Counted from the stretch's first letter, positions 42,146 through 51,606 are shown. The stretch: DNA of 64,000 nt from Arthrobacter sp. SLBN-112 (GCF_006715225.1 NZ_VFMU01000001.1:3596001-3660000); one strand, 5' to 3'. The notes: generated by a model from the sequence alone, not told the origin. Numbers and translations are program-made.

Positions 42146-42679
42146 TTAGTTGTGGACGGCTGAATAGAGGTTAAGGCTGGCGGAAAAGACAATCCAGGAA
42201 AAGTACGGCAGCATCAGGAAACCGGCGAGGGCGTCCACCGGCCCGAACCGCAGGACCAGGAAGGCCAGGGTTGCGGCGAGTGCGCAGATCACCAGGAAGG
42301 CGGCCCAGAGGGCGGCAGCACCGAGCATGGGGTACAGGGCGAAAAAGGCCGCCGGCCACGCCGCGTTGAGGAGGAGCTGGAGAGCGTAGCCTGCACGGGT
42401 GCCCCCGGTCAGGCCGCCCTTGCGCCAGACCAGCCATGCGGCTGCCGCTACTCCGGTGTACAGCACCATCCAGGTGGTCCGGAACATCCACGCCGGCGGC
42501 ATCCACGGTGCTTTCGCCGAACCGGCATACCAGCCGTTGGAATTGAGGATGATCGGAACCGACGCGAGAAACCAGGCAGTGCCGGACAGTACAAGGAACC
42601 CACCAAGTGCAATCATCTGGGAACGGACGCCGGGGACGCCCGCCCGGGTCGCACGACGGGGATCAGGAATTACGGGCAC
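42146..42679 (-). CDS. tspO: TspO/MBR family membrane protein
   Basis: 177 aa, five transmembrane helices. The cholesterol/porphyrin-site motifs WYAGSAKAPWMPPAWMFRTT, LLLNAAWPAAFF and SWIVFSASLNLY are typical. TspO binds tetrapyrroles and helps photodegrade or export porphyrins under stress. GTG start at 42679 (MPVIPDPRR). A ~20-residue basic N-terminal extension precedes the first helix. The gene lies between rnpB and gapB on the same strand. Confidence 0.88.
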   Translation of the reverse strand: MPVIPDPRRATRAGVPGVRSQMIALGGFLVLSGTAWFLASVPIILNSNGWYAGSAKAPWMPPAWMFRTTWMVLYTGVAAAAWLVWRKGGLTGGTRAGYALQLLLNAAWPAAFFALYPMLGAAALWAAFLVICALAATLAFLVLRFGPVDALAGFLMLPYFSWIVFSASLNLYSAVHN

Positions 42680-42720
42680 GGTCCAGCATCCCCAACACGA
42701 CGCCCGGGGTCAAACCCGGT

Positions 42721-43117
42721 TTGCGGATGGGACAGCCGGTACGCCGGGTTCTGTTCTCCCCTCCCGTTACCGGAAAGGGAGCGACGGCCATCCATCTACG
42801 AGTACCGTTGCCGGCACCCTCCAGCGGCCTACCCGGACACTCGGGCGGGCAGCCCTCGAACGTGTCCTGTCTGGCCTTGCTCCGGGTGGGGTTTACCTAG
42901 CCTTCCCGGTCACCCGGGAAGCTGGTGGTCTCTTACACCACCGTTTCACCCTTACCTGCCCTGCCGGCCAAAGCCGGACATGCAGGCGGTCTGTTTTCTG
43001 TGGCACTGGCCTGCGGGTTACCCCGAGTGGGCGTTACCCACCACCCTGCCCTGCGGAGCCCGGACGTTCCTCGAGTCACTTGCGTGGCGCGCGGCCGTCT
43101 GGCTGTCCCATCCACGA
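42721..43117 (-). ncRNA. rnpB: RNase P RNA (bacterial class A)
   Basis: The minus strand carries GAGGAACGTCCGGGCTCC (43073-43056), the conserved P4/J-region signature, and near its 3' end ACAGAACCCGGC. Helix P1 is readable: GGATGGGACAGCC (43113-43101) with its complement at 42737-42725. Length about 395 nt. It processes the 5' ends of tRNAs. Ends are set by P1 and approximate by a few bases. Confidence 0.95.
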
Positions 43118-43167
43118 CCAGTCTACCGGCGCCCGCAGGCCGCTTTTGTCGCCGGTAGGATCGGACG

Positions 43168-43932
43168 GTGCTGATTCTGCTTCCCCCTTCCGAAGGCAAG
43201 ACACCCGCGCTACGTGGGCCCGCCGTCGACTGGTCCACCTTGGGCTTCCCGGAACTGAACCCATACCGTGCGAAGGTCCTGGAGGCGTTAGGAACGGCCA
43301 GCGCCCACCAGGACGCCCTGGCCCTGCTGGGGGTGGGGGCTTCGCTGCGCGAAGATGTTGAACGCAATACCCGCCTCCATGCCGAACCGGCCGCGCCTGC
43401 ACACAGCATCTACTCGGGTGTCCTTTACGACGCGCTGGGCTACCGGAGCCTGACACCGGCCCAGCGGCGCAAGGCGGACGCGTCCGTCCTGGTGATTTCC
43501 GCGCTGTGGGGAGCCCTTCGCTTCGGCGACAGTGTCCCCGCCTACCGGCTTTCCATGGGCACGGCCCTGCCCGACGTCGGCCGGCTGGCTCCATTCTGGA
43601 AGGCGCGGCTTGGGCAGACACTGGCCAGCCTGGCCCAGGGGCACCTGCTGGTGGACTGCCGGTCCAGCACCTACGCGGCCGCCTGGGCACCGCCGCCGGA
43701 ACAGACCGTGACCGTGAACGTGTTCACCGAAGCCGGTGGAGTCCGCAAGGTGGTGAGCCACTTCGCCAAGCACACCCGGGGCGAACTGGCGCGGCACCTG
43801 CTGTCGCGGCGCGGCAAAGCCCCGGCGGCGCCGTCGGACCTTTTGAAGGCTGCCCGGGAGAAATGGGACGCCGAGCTGGTGCCGGGCACAGCCCGCAAGC
43901 CGCACGCCCTGAACATCATCCTGCCGGGCTGA
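43168..43932 (+). CDS. yaaA: YaaA family peroxide stress protein (DUF328)
   Basis: 254 aa, GTG start. MLILLPPSEGKTP at the N-terminus (PPSEGK is the family hallmark), ISALWGALRFGDSVPAYRLSM and DCRSSTYAAAW follow; KVVSHFAKHTRGELARHLL closes the core. In E. coli YaaA limits intracellular iron and protects DNA during peroxide stress. Stand-alone gene after rnpB (opposite strand); ends at a 66-bp imperfect palindrome. Confidence 0.9.
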   Translation: MLILLPPSEGKTPALRGPAVDWSTLGFPELNPYRAKVLEALGTASAHQDALALLGVGASLREDVERNTRLHAEPAAPAHSIYSGVLYDALGYRSLTPAQRRKADASVLVISALWGALRFGDSVPAYRLSMGTALPDVGRLAPFWKARLGQTLASLAQGHLLVDCRSSTYAAAWAPPPEQTVTVNVFTEAGGVRKVVSHFAKHTRGELARHLLSRRGKAPAAPSDLLKAAREKWDAELVPGTARKPHALNIILPG

Positions 43933-43946
43933 TTCCCGCGCTCAGG

Positions 43947-44012
43947 CCCAACTGGGTCGCAGCAAATGCTGTTATGAGCGCCCATAACGACATCTGCTGT
44001 TACCTAGTTGGG
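43947..44012. repeat. 66-bp imperfect palindrome between convergent genes
   Basis: Arms CCCAACT (43947-43953) and AGTTGGG (44006-44012) start a nearly continuous 33-pair inverted repeat with six mismatches and a few G-T pairs, centred on TTATGAGCGCCCATAA. It fills the gap between yaaA and the zinc-ribbon gene. Its unusual composition for an intergenic terminator suggests a dispersed palindromic repeat unit, to be checked for other copies. Confidence 0.6.
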
Positions 44013-44750
44013 TCAGGACCATTCATCGGAACGGACCAGGATGGCGCCTGAGTCCGGGCAGAACACGATGTCATCCGCGGCCGAGGCCTTGATCTCCGCG
44101 AGATCGCCGGGACTGAGCTTCATGCCGGAGGCTTCGGAGGTGCCGTGGAAGAGCCGTGCCGCACCCACTCCGCGCTTTGCGAGGGTCTTTTCGTAGACTG
44201 CCAGCATCCCCGCCTCCAGGCCTGCGGCGAAGTCGGCACGCTGGGCGCGAAGGCCTGCAGCTTCGGTTTCGACCTCGGCGAGGGCAGCGTCAAGCTCTGC
44301 CCTGATGGTGGCGAAGGAGCCCTGGATGTCGTCGACAATCTGCTGCTGGGCTGCCTGCCGTTCCCGCAGGCTGTCGAGCCGCTCCATCACCTCGAGTTCG
44401 ATGTCCTCCAGGTCCGAGCGCCGTTTGTTGAGCGAAACGATGTCCTTCTGGAGGGCCACCAGGTCCTTGGACAGGCCCGTGCCGCTGTTGAGCCTGGCTT
44501 CGTCTCGTTCGATCCGTGAGGCAACCTGTTCCACGTCCGCCTCGGCGCGCTTCAGCTCAGTCTCGGCGTCGTGCACAGCCACCTTTGCCGCGCCCAGTTC
44601 ACCGTTGGCAACGGACAGGGCAGCTTCAAGGTCCTTGATGCGGGGATCATTTTCCAGCGTGCGGCGGCGGTTGGCGAGGCCCTTCAGCCGGGCATCCAGC
44701 CCCTGCAGTTCGAGCAACTTCAACTGTTCCGCCGGTGCTGCCTTGGCCAC
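44013..44750 (-). CDS. Coiled-coil protein of the C4-type zinc-ribbon family (degenerate ribbon)
   Basis: 245 aa. Residues ~10-170 form a long antiparallel coiled coil (KRAEADVEQVASRIERDEA, DSLRERQAAQQQIVDD). The C-terminal domain normally has two CxxC pairs; here it reads FHGTSEASGMKLSPG and IVFCPDSGAILVRSDEW, so only one of four Cys remains. Homologues of M. tuberculosis Rv2229c sit next to nif3 as here (109 bases upstream gene). Function unknown, possibly a metal or RNA-related factor. Confidence 0.85.
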   Translation of the reverse strand: MAKAAPAEQLKLLELQGLDARLKGLANRRRTLENDPRIKDLEAALSVANGELGAAKVAVHDAETELKRAEADVEQVASRIERDEARLNSGTGLSKDLVALQKDIVSLNKRRSDLEDIELEVMERLDSLRERQAAQQQIVDDIQGSFATIRAELDAALAEVETEAAGLRAQRADFAAGLEAGMLAVYEKTLAKRGVGAARLFHGTSEASGMKLSPGDLAEIKASAADDIVFCPDSGAILVRSDEWS

Positions 44751-44858
44751 TGTTACCTCCGCTAGATCCCTTCCGGCCGCAGCCGGGCACCGAACCGGCG
44801 CTTCCTAGACTCTAGCGCGTGGCCTGCTCCCCCGCCGTGCCGCATCCCCACCGTCCGA

Positions 44859-45782
44859 TTAGCCGGGGGTCAGGATGAAGTCCCACGGATCGCTGTTGGT
44901 GGTGCTGACCTGGATCTCCACTTCATGGCCCTGGTCGGCCAGGACGTTGCCCAGGGCTGCAGCGGCCGCCGGGAGCCACAGCCATTCACTGGCAAAGTGC
45001 GAAACATCCACCAAATAGGGCCGTCCGTTGAGGGCGGCCTCCCGCGCCTCCGATGCCGGGTGGTGGCGGAGGTCCGCGGTGACATAGACGTCGGCGTTGC
45101 TCGCCCGCACCTCGTTGAAGAGGGAATCGCCGGCACCGCCGCATACTGCGATGCGCCGCACCAGGCCGTCCTTGTCGCCGGAGACCCGCACTCCCCCGGC
45201 AACGGACGGAAGGATTCCGAAGACCCGGGCAGCGAAGTCACCCAGGCTCATGGCGTCCGCGAGGTCGCCCACCCGGCCGATGCCTTCCTCCGGCAGTCCG
45301 TTGGCCGCTACCGTGAGCGGCGCGACGTCCTGGAGGCCCAGGGCGTCGGCCAGGACATCGGAAACGCCCCCGACGGCGGAGTCCCCGTTTGTGTGCACCG
45401 TCAGCAGTGCCGTCCCCGACTCGATGAGCCGGTGGACCGCGCGGCCCTTCGCCGAGGTGGCGGCGACCGACGTGACGCCCTTCAGCAGCAGGGGGTGATG
45501 GGTGATGAGCAGCTCGGCTCCCCACTCCACGGCTTCGTCGATGACCTCCAGTGTGGGGTCCACGGCAAACATCACCTTTGTCACCGGGGCGGACGGATGG
45601 CCTGCCACCAGCCCCACCTCGTCCCAGTTTTCCGCCAGCGACTCCGGCCACAGTTCCTCCACCGCCAAAAGCAGTTCGGCCAAGGTGGGGGCGTCCGCGG
45701 AACCGGCCGGAGCCGGCGTGCCCAGGGAGGCTTGGCCGTCGTGATCTGCCTGGCCGGTAACGTCGGTGTCCACTGGTTCCAT
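44859..45782 (-). CDS. Nif3-like dinuclear metal centre protein
   Basis: 307 aa. Metal-ligand motifs ITHHPLLLKG, TVHTNGDSAVGG and DVSHFASEW, plus ENWDEVGLVAGHP, define the NIF3/YbgI family, which forms toroidal hexamers with a two-metal site; the cellular role is poorly known. ATG at 45782 chosen as the family start after a short acidic extension (~28 residues). On the minus strand with the zinc-ribbon protein, a conserved pair in actinobacteria. Confidence 0.88.
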   Translation of the reverse strand: MEPVDTDVTGQADHDGQASLGTPAPAGSADAPTLAELLLAVEELWPESLAENWDEVGLVAGHPSAPVTKVMFAVDPTLEVIDEAVEWGAELLITHHPLLLKGVTSVAATSAKGRAVHRLIESGTALLTVHTNGDSAVGGVSDVLADALGLQDVAPLTVAANGLPEEGIGRVGDLADAMSLGDFAARVFGILPSVAGGVRVSGDKDGLVRRIAVCGGAGDSLFNEVRASNADVYVTADLRHHPASEAREAALNGRPYLVDVSHFASEWLWLPAAAAALGNVLADQGHEVEIQVSTTNSDPWDFILTPG

Positions 45783-45881
45783 AGTCTTAGTTTTACCCCA
45801 TCGGCTTCCGGCCACCGCAGTTTGCGGCGTTGTGCCGGGCCGGCCGGGAATGATCCGGGACCGTCAACCATTGAAGAGGTC

Positions 45882-46406
45882 ATGAAAACTTTTGTTCTTG
45901 GCGGAGGCTGCTTCTGGTGCCTTGACGCCGTCTACCAGAAGACCAGGGGCGTCACGGCGGTGGTGTCCGGCTATACCGGCGGGCACGATCCCCACCCGGA
46001 CTACTACTCGGTCTGCAGTGGAACCACCGGTCATGCCGAGGTGGTTGCGGTGACCTTCGACGAGGAGGTCATCCCCGCGGAAGTCATCCTGGACATGTTC
46101 TTCGCCCTGCATGATCCCACCACGCTGAACCGGCAGGGATACGACGTGGGTACCCAGTACCGCTCCTCGATGTTCTACGAGACCACGGAGGAGAAGATCC
46201 TGTTTGAGGAAGCCATCGAACGGAACCAGGCTCTGTGGCCGCACCCGATCGTCACGGAGGTCAGCCGCCTGCCGCGGTTTTACGTGGCCGAGGAATTCCA
46301 CCAGAACTACTACGCCAAGCACCCGGAGCAGGGGTACTGCCAGGTGATCATCAACCCCAAGCTGGCCAAGGCCCGGAAATATTACTCTGCGTGGCTTAAC
46401 GCTTAG
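45882..46406 (+). CDS. msrA: Peptide methionine-S-sulfoxide reductase A
   Basis: 174 aa. GGGCFWC gives the catalytic Cys10 and a second Cys13, followed by LDAV where many homologues have a Glu (Asp here). SGYTGGHDPHPDYYSV and HAEVVAVTFD match MsrA substrate loops. C-terminal GYCQVIINPKLAK supplies a further Cys. It repairs methionine sulfoxide in proteins with thioredoxin. GAGG lies just upstream. Single gene before cysK. Confidence 0.93.
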   Translation: MKTFVLGGGCFWCLDAVYQKTRGVTAVVSGYTGGHDPHPDYYSVCSGTTGHAEVVAVTFDEEVIPAEVILDMFFALHDPTTLNRQGYDVGTQYRSSMFYETTEEKILFEEAIERNQALWPHPIVTEVSRLPRFYVAEEFHQNYYAKHPEQGYCQVIINPKLAKARKYYSAWLNA

Positions 46407-46471
46407 CCTGTCGTTACACGGCCTCGTTAGGCTGACCTCAGTATCCACCCCTTAGAGATAGGCGTATGTAC

Positions 46472-47407
46472 ATGGCACGGATCTATGACGATGTGACGCA
46501 ACTGGTGGGCGGGACCCCGCTGGTCCGGCTGAACCGGCTCAGCGAGGGGCTGGACGCCACCGTTGCCGTGAAGCTGGAGTTCTACAACCCGGCCAACAGC
46601 GTCAAGGACCGCATCGGTGTTGCCATCATCGACGCCGCGGAGAAGTCAGGTGCCCTCAAGCCCGGCGGCACCATCGTCGAAGGCACTTCCGGCAACACGG
46701 GCATCGCCCTGGCCATGGTGGGTGCCGCTCGCGGGTACAAGGTCATCCTCACCATGCCCGAGACCATGTCCACCGAGCGCCGGGTCATGCTGCGCGCCTT
46801 CGGTGCCGAGATCGTCCTCACCCCGGGCTCCGAGGGCATGCGCGGTGCCGTGGAAAAGGCCCAGGAGATCGTGGCCAACACGGAGAACTCCATCTGGGCC
46901 CAGCAGTTCGCCAACGAAGCCAACCCGGAGATCCACCGCAGGACCACCGCGGAGGAAGTCTGGGAAGACACCGACGGCGCCGTGGACATCTTCGTTGCAG
47001 GCATCGGCACCGGCGGAACCATCACCGGCGTCGGACAGGTGCTGAAGGAACGCAAGCCCGGCGTGCAGATTGTGGCCGTGGAGCCCAAGGACTCCCCCAT
47101 CCTGAACGGCGGCGCCCCCGGCCCGCACAAGATCCAGGGACTGGGCGCCAACTTCATCCCGGAACTGCTGGACACCAACGTTTACGACGAGGTCATCGAC
47201 GCCACCCTTGAGGACTCGGTCCGCGTGGCCCGCGAGCTCGGCATCAAGGAAGGCATCCTGGGCGGCATCTCCTCCGGAGCAATCGTCTGGGCCGCGCTGG
47301 AACTGGCCAAGCGCCCGGAAAACGCCGGGAAGCTGATCGTGGCGGTCGTGTGCGACTTCGGTGAGCGTTACATCTCCACCGTGCTCTATGACGACATCCG
47401 CGGCTGA
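46472..47407 (+). CDS. cysK: Cysteine synthase A (O-acetylserine sulfhydrylase)
   Basis: 311 aa PLP enzyme. The Schiff-base Lys45 is in NPANSVKDR, the substrate loop is [11 protein letters not shown], and the phosphate-binding [13 protein letters not shown] is near residue 175. The start at 46472 (MARIYDD) is preferred to the ATG at 46466 because AGG is nine rather than three bases upstream and family proteins begin there. cysE follows 39 bases later, so serine is turned to cysteine by a cysK-cysE operon. Confidence 0.95.
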   Translation: MARIYDDVTQLVGGTPLVRLNRLSEGLDATVAVKLEFYNPANSVKDRIGVAIIDAAEKSGALKPGGTIVEGTSGNTGIALAMVGAARGYKVILTMPETMSTERRVMLRAFGAEIVLTPGSEGMRGAVEKAQEIVANTENSIWAQQFANEANPEIHRRTTAEEVWEDTDGAVDIFVAGIGTGGTITGVGQVLKERKPGVQIVAVEPKDSPILNGGAPGPHKIQGLGANFIPELLDTNVYDEVIDATLEDSVRVARELGIKEGILGGISSGAIVWAALELAKRPENAGKLIVAVVCDFGERYISTVLYDDIRG

Positions 47408-47446
47408 TCAGACCGCCGTCCGCCCGTTTCCTGTAGAAAGAACTTT

Positions 47447-48031
47447 GTGGGCTTTTTCGCAAGACTGAAAGAAGACCTCGACGCCGCCCGGTCCCACGAC
47501 CCGGCGGCTCGAGGTTCTTTTGAGAACTTTTTCGCCTATTCCGGCCTTCACGCCATCTGGATCCACCGGCTGACGCACCGCATGTGGCAAAACCCGTCAC
47601 TGCGGTTTCCGGCGCGCCTGTTGTCCCAGCTGGGCCGCTCCTGGACCGGCATTGAGATCCATCCCGGTGCCACCATCGGCCGGAGGTTCTTCATCGACCA
47701 TGGCATGGGGGTGGTGATCGGTGAGACAGCCGAGATCGGCGAGGATGTGATGATCTACCACGGCGTGACCCTTGGCGGGCGTTCATTGGCCAGGATCAAG
47801 CGCCACCCCACCATCGGGGACCGGGTCACCATCGGCGCGGGCGCGAAGATCCTGGGGCCCATCACCATCGGCCGGGACAGTGCCGTGGGCGCCAACGCCG
47901 TCGTGGTCAAGGACGCGCCGCCGGAATCGATCCTTACCGGTGTTCCTGCCAAATGGAGGCACCGGGACGCGCAGCGGGAAACCAAACCCGCCGTGGACCC
48001 GGCCGAGTACGAGATCGAATACCATCTCTAA
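47447..48031 (+). CDS. cysE: Serine O-acetyltransferase
   Basis: 194 aa, GTG start with GAAAG upstream. The short class of CysE: a helical N-terminal region, then left-handed beta-helix hexapeptide repeats ([37 protein letters not shown], with the catalytic His). It makes O-acetylserine for cysK just upstream. A strong terminator follows. Confidence 0.94.
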   Translation: MGFFARLKEDLDAARSHDPAARGSFENFFAYSGLHAIWIHRLTHRMWQNPSLRFPARLLSQLGRSWTGIEIHPGATIGRRFFIDHGMGVVIGETAEIGEDVMIYHGVTLGGRSLARIKRHPTIGDRVTIGAGAKILGPITIGRDSAVGANAVVVKDAPPESILTGVPAKWRHRDAQRETKPAVDPAEYEIEYHL

Positions 48032-48074
48032 CTGGGCTGAACAGGCCTGAGGCCGTCCAGCAGGCATGACAGCA

Positions 48075-48119
48075 AAAGGCGGGCAGTTTCCCGGGTAACC
48101 GGGGAAACTGCCCGCCTTT
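48075..48119. terminator. Bidirectional terminator between cysE and gnd
   Basis: An 18-bp perfect stem (AAAGGCGGGCAGTTTCCC, 48075-48092, with its complement at 48102-48119), then TTGTTG. Converging genes on both sides. Confidence 0.88.
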
Positions 48120-48137
48120 GTTGCGTGGCGGCAGGTG

Positions 48138-49574
48138 CTAGTGCGTGTCCACCGCTTCAATTTCGGACTTGTCCTCGCCCCAGAGGGTGTGGAAGGTTCC
48201 CTCGGTGTCGATGCGGCCGTAAGTGTGGGCACCGAACAGGTCGCGCTGTCCCTGGATCAGGGCGGCCGCCACGCGCTTGCGGCGCAGGCCGTCGTAGTAC
48301 GCCAGCGATGAGGAGAACACCGGCACCGGGATGCCGAGCTGGACCGCGGTGGCAACAACGCGGCGCCATGCCGGCAAGGCGTCGGCGATGGCCTTGGTGA
48401 ACGCCGGGGCGAACAGCAGGTTTGCCGGCTTCCCGTCCGCGGCGTACGCCTTGGTGATGTCCTTGAGGAGCTCGGCACGGATGATGCAGCCGGCGCGCCA
48501 CAGGGAGGCGATCTCGTCCAGCTTCAGCTCCCAGCCGTATTCCCTGGCTGCCGAGGTCAGCATGTCCAGGCCCTGGGCGTAGGAGACCAGCTTGGAGGCG
48601 TAGAGCGCCTGGCGCACATCCTCAACGAAGGTTTCGGGGATCTCGACGTCGGCCTCGTTGCCTGCCAGCAGTTCCTGGCCCAGCTTGCGCTGCTCAGCCT
48701 GGGAAGAGAGGGCCCGGGCGAAGACGGATTCGGCGATGCCGGAGACCGGCGAGCCCAGTTCCAGGGCCGAGATGACGGTCCAGCGGCCCGTGCCCTTCTG
48801 GCCGGCGGCGTCGACGACGACGTCGACGAACGGCTTGCCGGTCCTGGCGTCCACATGGCCCAGGACCTCGGCGGAGATCTCGATCAGGAAGGAGGACAGC
48901 TCGCCCTGGTTCCAGTCGGAGAAGATTTTTGCCTGCTCCGCGGGCTCGATGCCGGCGCCGGAGCGGAGCAGGTCGAAAGCCTCGCCAATGACCTGCATGT
49001 CGGCGTATTCGATGCCGTTGTGGACCATCTTGACGAAGTGGCCCGCGCCGTCGGTGCCGATCCAGGCACAGCAGGGCTCGCCGTCGACCTTTGCGGAGAT
49101 CTTTTCCAGCAGCGGGCCGAGGGCCTTATAGGACTCCTTGGAGCCGCCGGGCATGATGGAGGGACCGTTCAGTGCACCCTCTTCGCCGCCGGACACGCCG
49201 ACGCCCACGAAGTGCAGGTCCTTTTTGGCCAGCGCGGCTTCGCGGCGGCGGGTGTCCTCGTAGTGGGAGTTGCCGGCATCGATGATGATGTCGCCCGGCT
49301 CCAGCAGCGGCTCGAGCTGCTCGATCACCGAATCCACGGGCTTGCCGGCCTTGACCATGATGAGCACCCGGCGGGGCTTCTCCAGGGAGTCCACCAGTTC
49401 CTGGAGGGTTTCGGTCCGGATGAAGTCTCCTTCGGAGCCGTGCTTCTCCAGCAGCGCGTGCGTCTTCTCCACCGACCTGTTGTGCAGGGCAACGGTGAAC
49501 CCGTTGCGGGCAAGGTTGCGGGCAAGGTTGGCGCCCATGACGGCGAGGCCGGTGACACCGATGTGTGCAGACAT
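48138..49574 (-). CDS. gnd: 6-phosphogluconate dehydrogenase, decarboxylating
   Basis: 478 aa, the NADP-linked long dimeric form. GLAVMGANLARNLARNG (cofactor), VKAGKPVDSV, GGEEGALNGPSIMPGG, then the family signature IGTDGAGHFVKMVHNGIEYA with catalytic Lys. A C-terminal helical domain completes it. It converts 6-phosphogluconate to ribulose 5-phosphate. GGAG lies six bases before ATG 49574. Divergent from the GntR gene, which may regulate it. Confidence 0.96.
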   Translation of the reverse strand: MSAHIGVTGLAVMGANLARNLARNGFTVALHNRSVEKTHALLEKHGSEGDFIRTETLQELVDSLEKPRRVLIMVKAGKPVDSVIEQLEPLLEPGDIIIDAGNSHYEDTRRREAALAKKDLHFVGVGVSGGEEGALNGPSIMPGGSKESYKALGPLLEKISAKVDGEPCCAWIGTDGAGHFVKMVHNGIEYADMQVIGEAFDLLRSGAGIEPAEQAKIFSDWNQGELSSFLIEISAEVLGHVDARTGKPFVDVVVDAAGQKGTGRWTVISALELGSPVSGIAESVFARALSSQAEQRKLGQELLAGNEADVEIPETFVEDVRQALYASKLVSYAQGLDMLTSAAREYGWELKLDEIASLWRAGCIIRAELLKDITKAYAADGKPANLLFAPAFTKAIADALPAWRRVVATAVQLGIPVPVFSSSLAYYDGLRRKRVAAALIQGQRDLFGAHTYGRIDTEGTFHTLWGEDKSEIEAVDTH

Positions 49575-49654
49575 CAATAACTCCAATTCTTTGTTAGCCC
49601 CGGGGGCCGGCTTCCACAGGCGGGAAGACGCCGGGACGTATCAGGGGGTCGGAA

Positions 49655-49690
49655 TAAAGCATATATATTCTCGCGGTGACGCGAAAGTAA
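49655..49690. promoter_or_regulatory. AT-rich promoter region and small palindromes between gnd and the GntR gene
   Basis: The run AAAGCATATATATTC (49656-49670) followed by TCGCG-GTGA-CGCGA (49671-49684) is the most AT-rich part of the 231-base divergent gap. Promoter boxes probably lie here; a GntR-type operator is possible but no clear consensus match is seen. Confidence 0.35.
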
Positions 49691-49805
49691 CGGCGGCGTA
49701 ATGGAATCTATTGTGTCGGTGCCATTTTAGGACTGGGCCCTCCGATAGCCCGCCGGCAGCGGTACAGGCGAAACCAGGCGTGTGCCAGCAACTAGGCTTA
49801 GCAGC

Positions 49806-50531
49806 ATGACCAGCAGCCTCCACCACCGTGCCATCGATAACCTTGGCACCCGCATTATCTCGGGGGATCTCCCTGCCGGCCACATCATGCTCGCCGAGCA
49901 GCTGGAGGATGAACTGAAGGTTTCCCGCTCCGTGATCCGGGAAGCCGTGCGGGTCCTGCAGTCACTTGGCCTGGTGGAAACCACCAAGCGGGTGGGCATC
50001 CGGGTGTTGCCGGCAAGCCGCTGGAATCCTTTCGATCCGCAGGTCATCCGGTGGCGGCTTGCAAGCGGCGCCCGCGGAGCCCAGCTGCGTTCCCTCGCCG
50101 AACTGCGCGCTGCGGTGGAACCCGCAGCCGCCGAACTGGCCGCCCAGAATGCCCCGGCCGCGCTGCGGATGGAGCTCGTGGACGTTGCGCGTGCCATGCG
50201 CGAGGCCGGCAACAACGGTGAGGTTGCGCGCTTCCTGGAACTGGACATCCGGTTCCACTCCCTGCTGCTTTCCGGTTCCGGCAACGAGATGTTCGCCAAC
50301 CTCATGGGACAGGTGGCCGAGACCCTGACGGGTCGCACCGTCCATGGTCTGATGCCGGACCACCCGCACCAGGCCGCCCTCCAGTGGCACGAGGACGTGG
50401 CGCAGGCGATTGCCAGCGGCGATGCCGCGTCGGCACGTGAGGCCTCAGACCGGATCATGCGGCGGACCATGTCGCAGATGGCCGACACCTGGACGGAGCA
50501 GCCCCGGGTCTTTATCCCTGTTCGACAGTGA
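49806..50531 (+). CDS. GntR-family (FadR subfamily) transcriptional regulator
   Basis: 241 aa. A GntR winged helix (residues ~8-75, AEQLEDELKVSRSVIREAVR) is joined to a helical FCD effector domain (residues ~95-225, ELRAAVEPAAAELAAQ, FLELDIRFHSLLLSGSGNEMF with metal-ligand His). It lies between gnd (divergent) and an idonate/gluconate operon (convergent), so gluconate, idonate or their phosphates are likely effectors. ATG 49806 preferred; a possible upstream ATG at 49782 lacks a better ribosome site. Confidence 0.9.
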   Translation: MTSSLHHRAIDNLGTRIISGDLPAGHIMLAEQLEDELKVSRSVIREAVRVLQSLGLVETTKRVGIRVLPASRWNPFDPQVIRWRLASGARGAQLRSLAELRAAVEPAAAELAAQNAPAALRMELVDVARAMREAGNNGEVARFLELDIRFHSLLLSGSGNEMFANLMGQVAETLTGRTVHGLMPDHPHQAALQWHEDVAQAIASGDAASAREASDRIMRRTMSQMADTWTEQPRVFIPVRQ

Positions 50532-51606
50532 TCAGCTGCCGCCGAAGCTGAGGAGGACTTTGCCGGATTCGGCGGAGTTCCGGGCCATGGCAAAGGCTTC
50601 CAGCGCGTCCCCGACCCGGGTATTCGTGGGTGATGACGGGGTCGAGGTGGAGCGAGCCGTCGGCGAGGGCGGCGATGACATCATCGATTTCGTCGTTGAA
50701 CCGGAACGAACCCTTGAGCTCGAGTTCGCGGGTGATGGCCAGGGAGATCAGTACCGGCTGGGGCCCGGTGGGCAGCAGCCCCACCATCACCACGGCGCCG
50801 CCGCGGGCCGCGCCTTGGATGGCCGAGGCCAGGCCGTGGTGGTTGCCGGAGGATTCAATCACGACGTCGGCCTCCACCGCGGCGATCGCCTCCGCGTCGC
50901 CGGCGGTGATCACCTGGTCCGCTCCCACGGCTTGGGCAATCTCCAGCGGCTTGGTATGCATGTCGACGGCGGTGATGCGGCTGGCGCCGGCCCGTTTCAG
51001 GACCGCGACGGCCAGGGCGCCGATCGGGCCGCTCCCAATCACCAGGGCCGACTTTCCGGCTACGTCCCCGGCCCGGGCCACCGCGTGCCAGGCCACGGAG
51101 GCGGGCTCGATCAGCGCCGCGGTGCGCAGGTCGATGCCGTCCGGCAGGAGCCGGAGCATCCGGGTGGGCAGGTTCACGTACCGGCTGAACGCACCGTCCT
51201 TGTGCGGGAACCTTGCAGCGCTGCCCAGGTAGGTGCAGCCCGGCGACAGGTTGGGCCGGTCCAACGGGTACCGGGCAGCGCCCGGACCCGGGGTGGCCGG
51301 GTGGACTGCCACCGGAATACCCGCTCCGGGGCCGGTACCGTCAGCAGCGGCACGGACCACAGTCCCGGAAATCTCGTGGCCCAGCACCAACGGTGCCTTC
51401 AGGATGGACTCCCCTGCCGCGCCGTGCAGCCAGTAATGCAGATCCGAACCGCAGATCCCGCCATAGTGCACCTCGATCACGGCCTCATCAGCGGCCGGAG
51501 CGGTCAGGGTCAATTCATCGATCCGCAGATCGCCCTTGGCGTGGGCCACCACCGCCGGCCCGGAGACGGGAAGGGCCGGATTGGGCAGTGCTGTCTCTAG
51601 TGTCAT
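50532..51606 (-). pseudogene. idnD: L-idonate 5-dehydrogenase, zinc-type alcohol dehydrogenase, with a one-base frameshift near the 3' end
   Basis: Medium-chain zinc dehydrogenase. Normal features are intact through residue ~325: GGICGSDLHYW (catalytic zinc Cys), GHEISGTVV, SALVIGSGPIGALAV (NAD fold), ending ITHEYP. After that codon, one extra G in the CCCGGG run (50615-50620) moves the reading into RGRAGSLCHG. Skipping one base restores PVGDALEAFAMARNSAESGK and the normal stop at 50532. The reading as written runs to 50512, overlapping the GntR gene by 20 bases. Either a sequencing error or a real late frameshift. The start ATG 51606 overlaps the idnO stop by one base. Confidence 0.85.

Noticed and set aside
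50512..50631. Programmed frameshifting in idnD
   Set aside because: No slippery heptamer or downstream structure is visible, and family enzymes are not known to use it; a sequencing error or ordinary indel is simpler.
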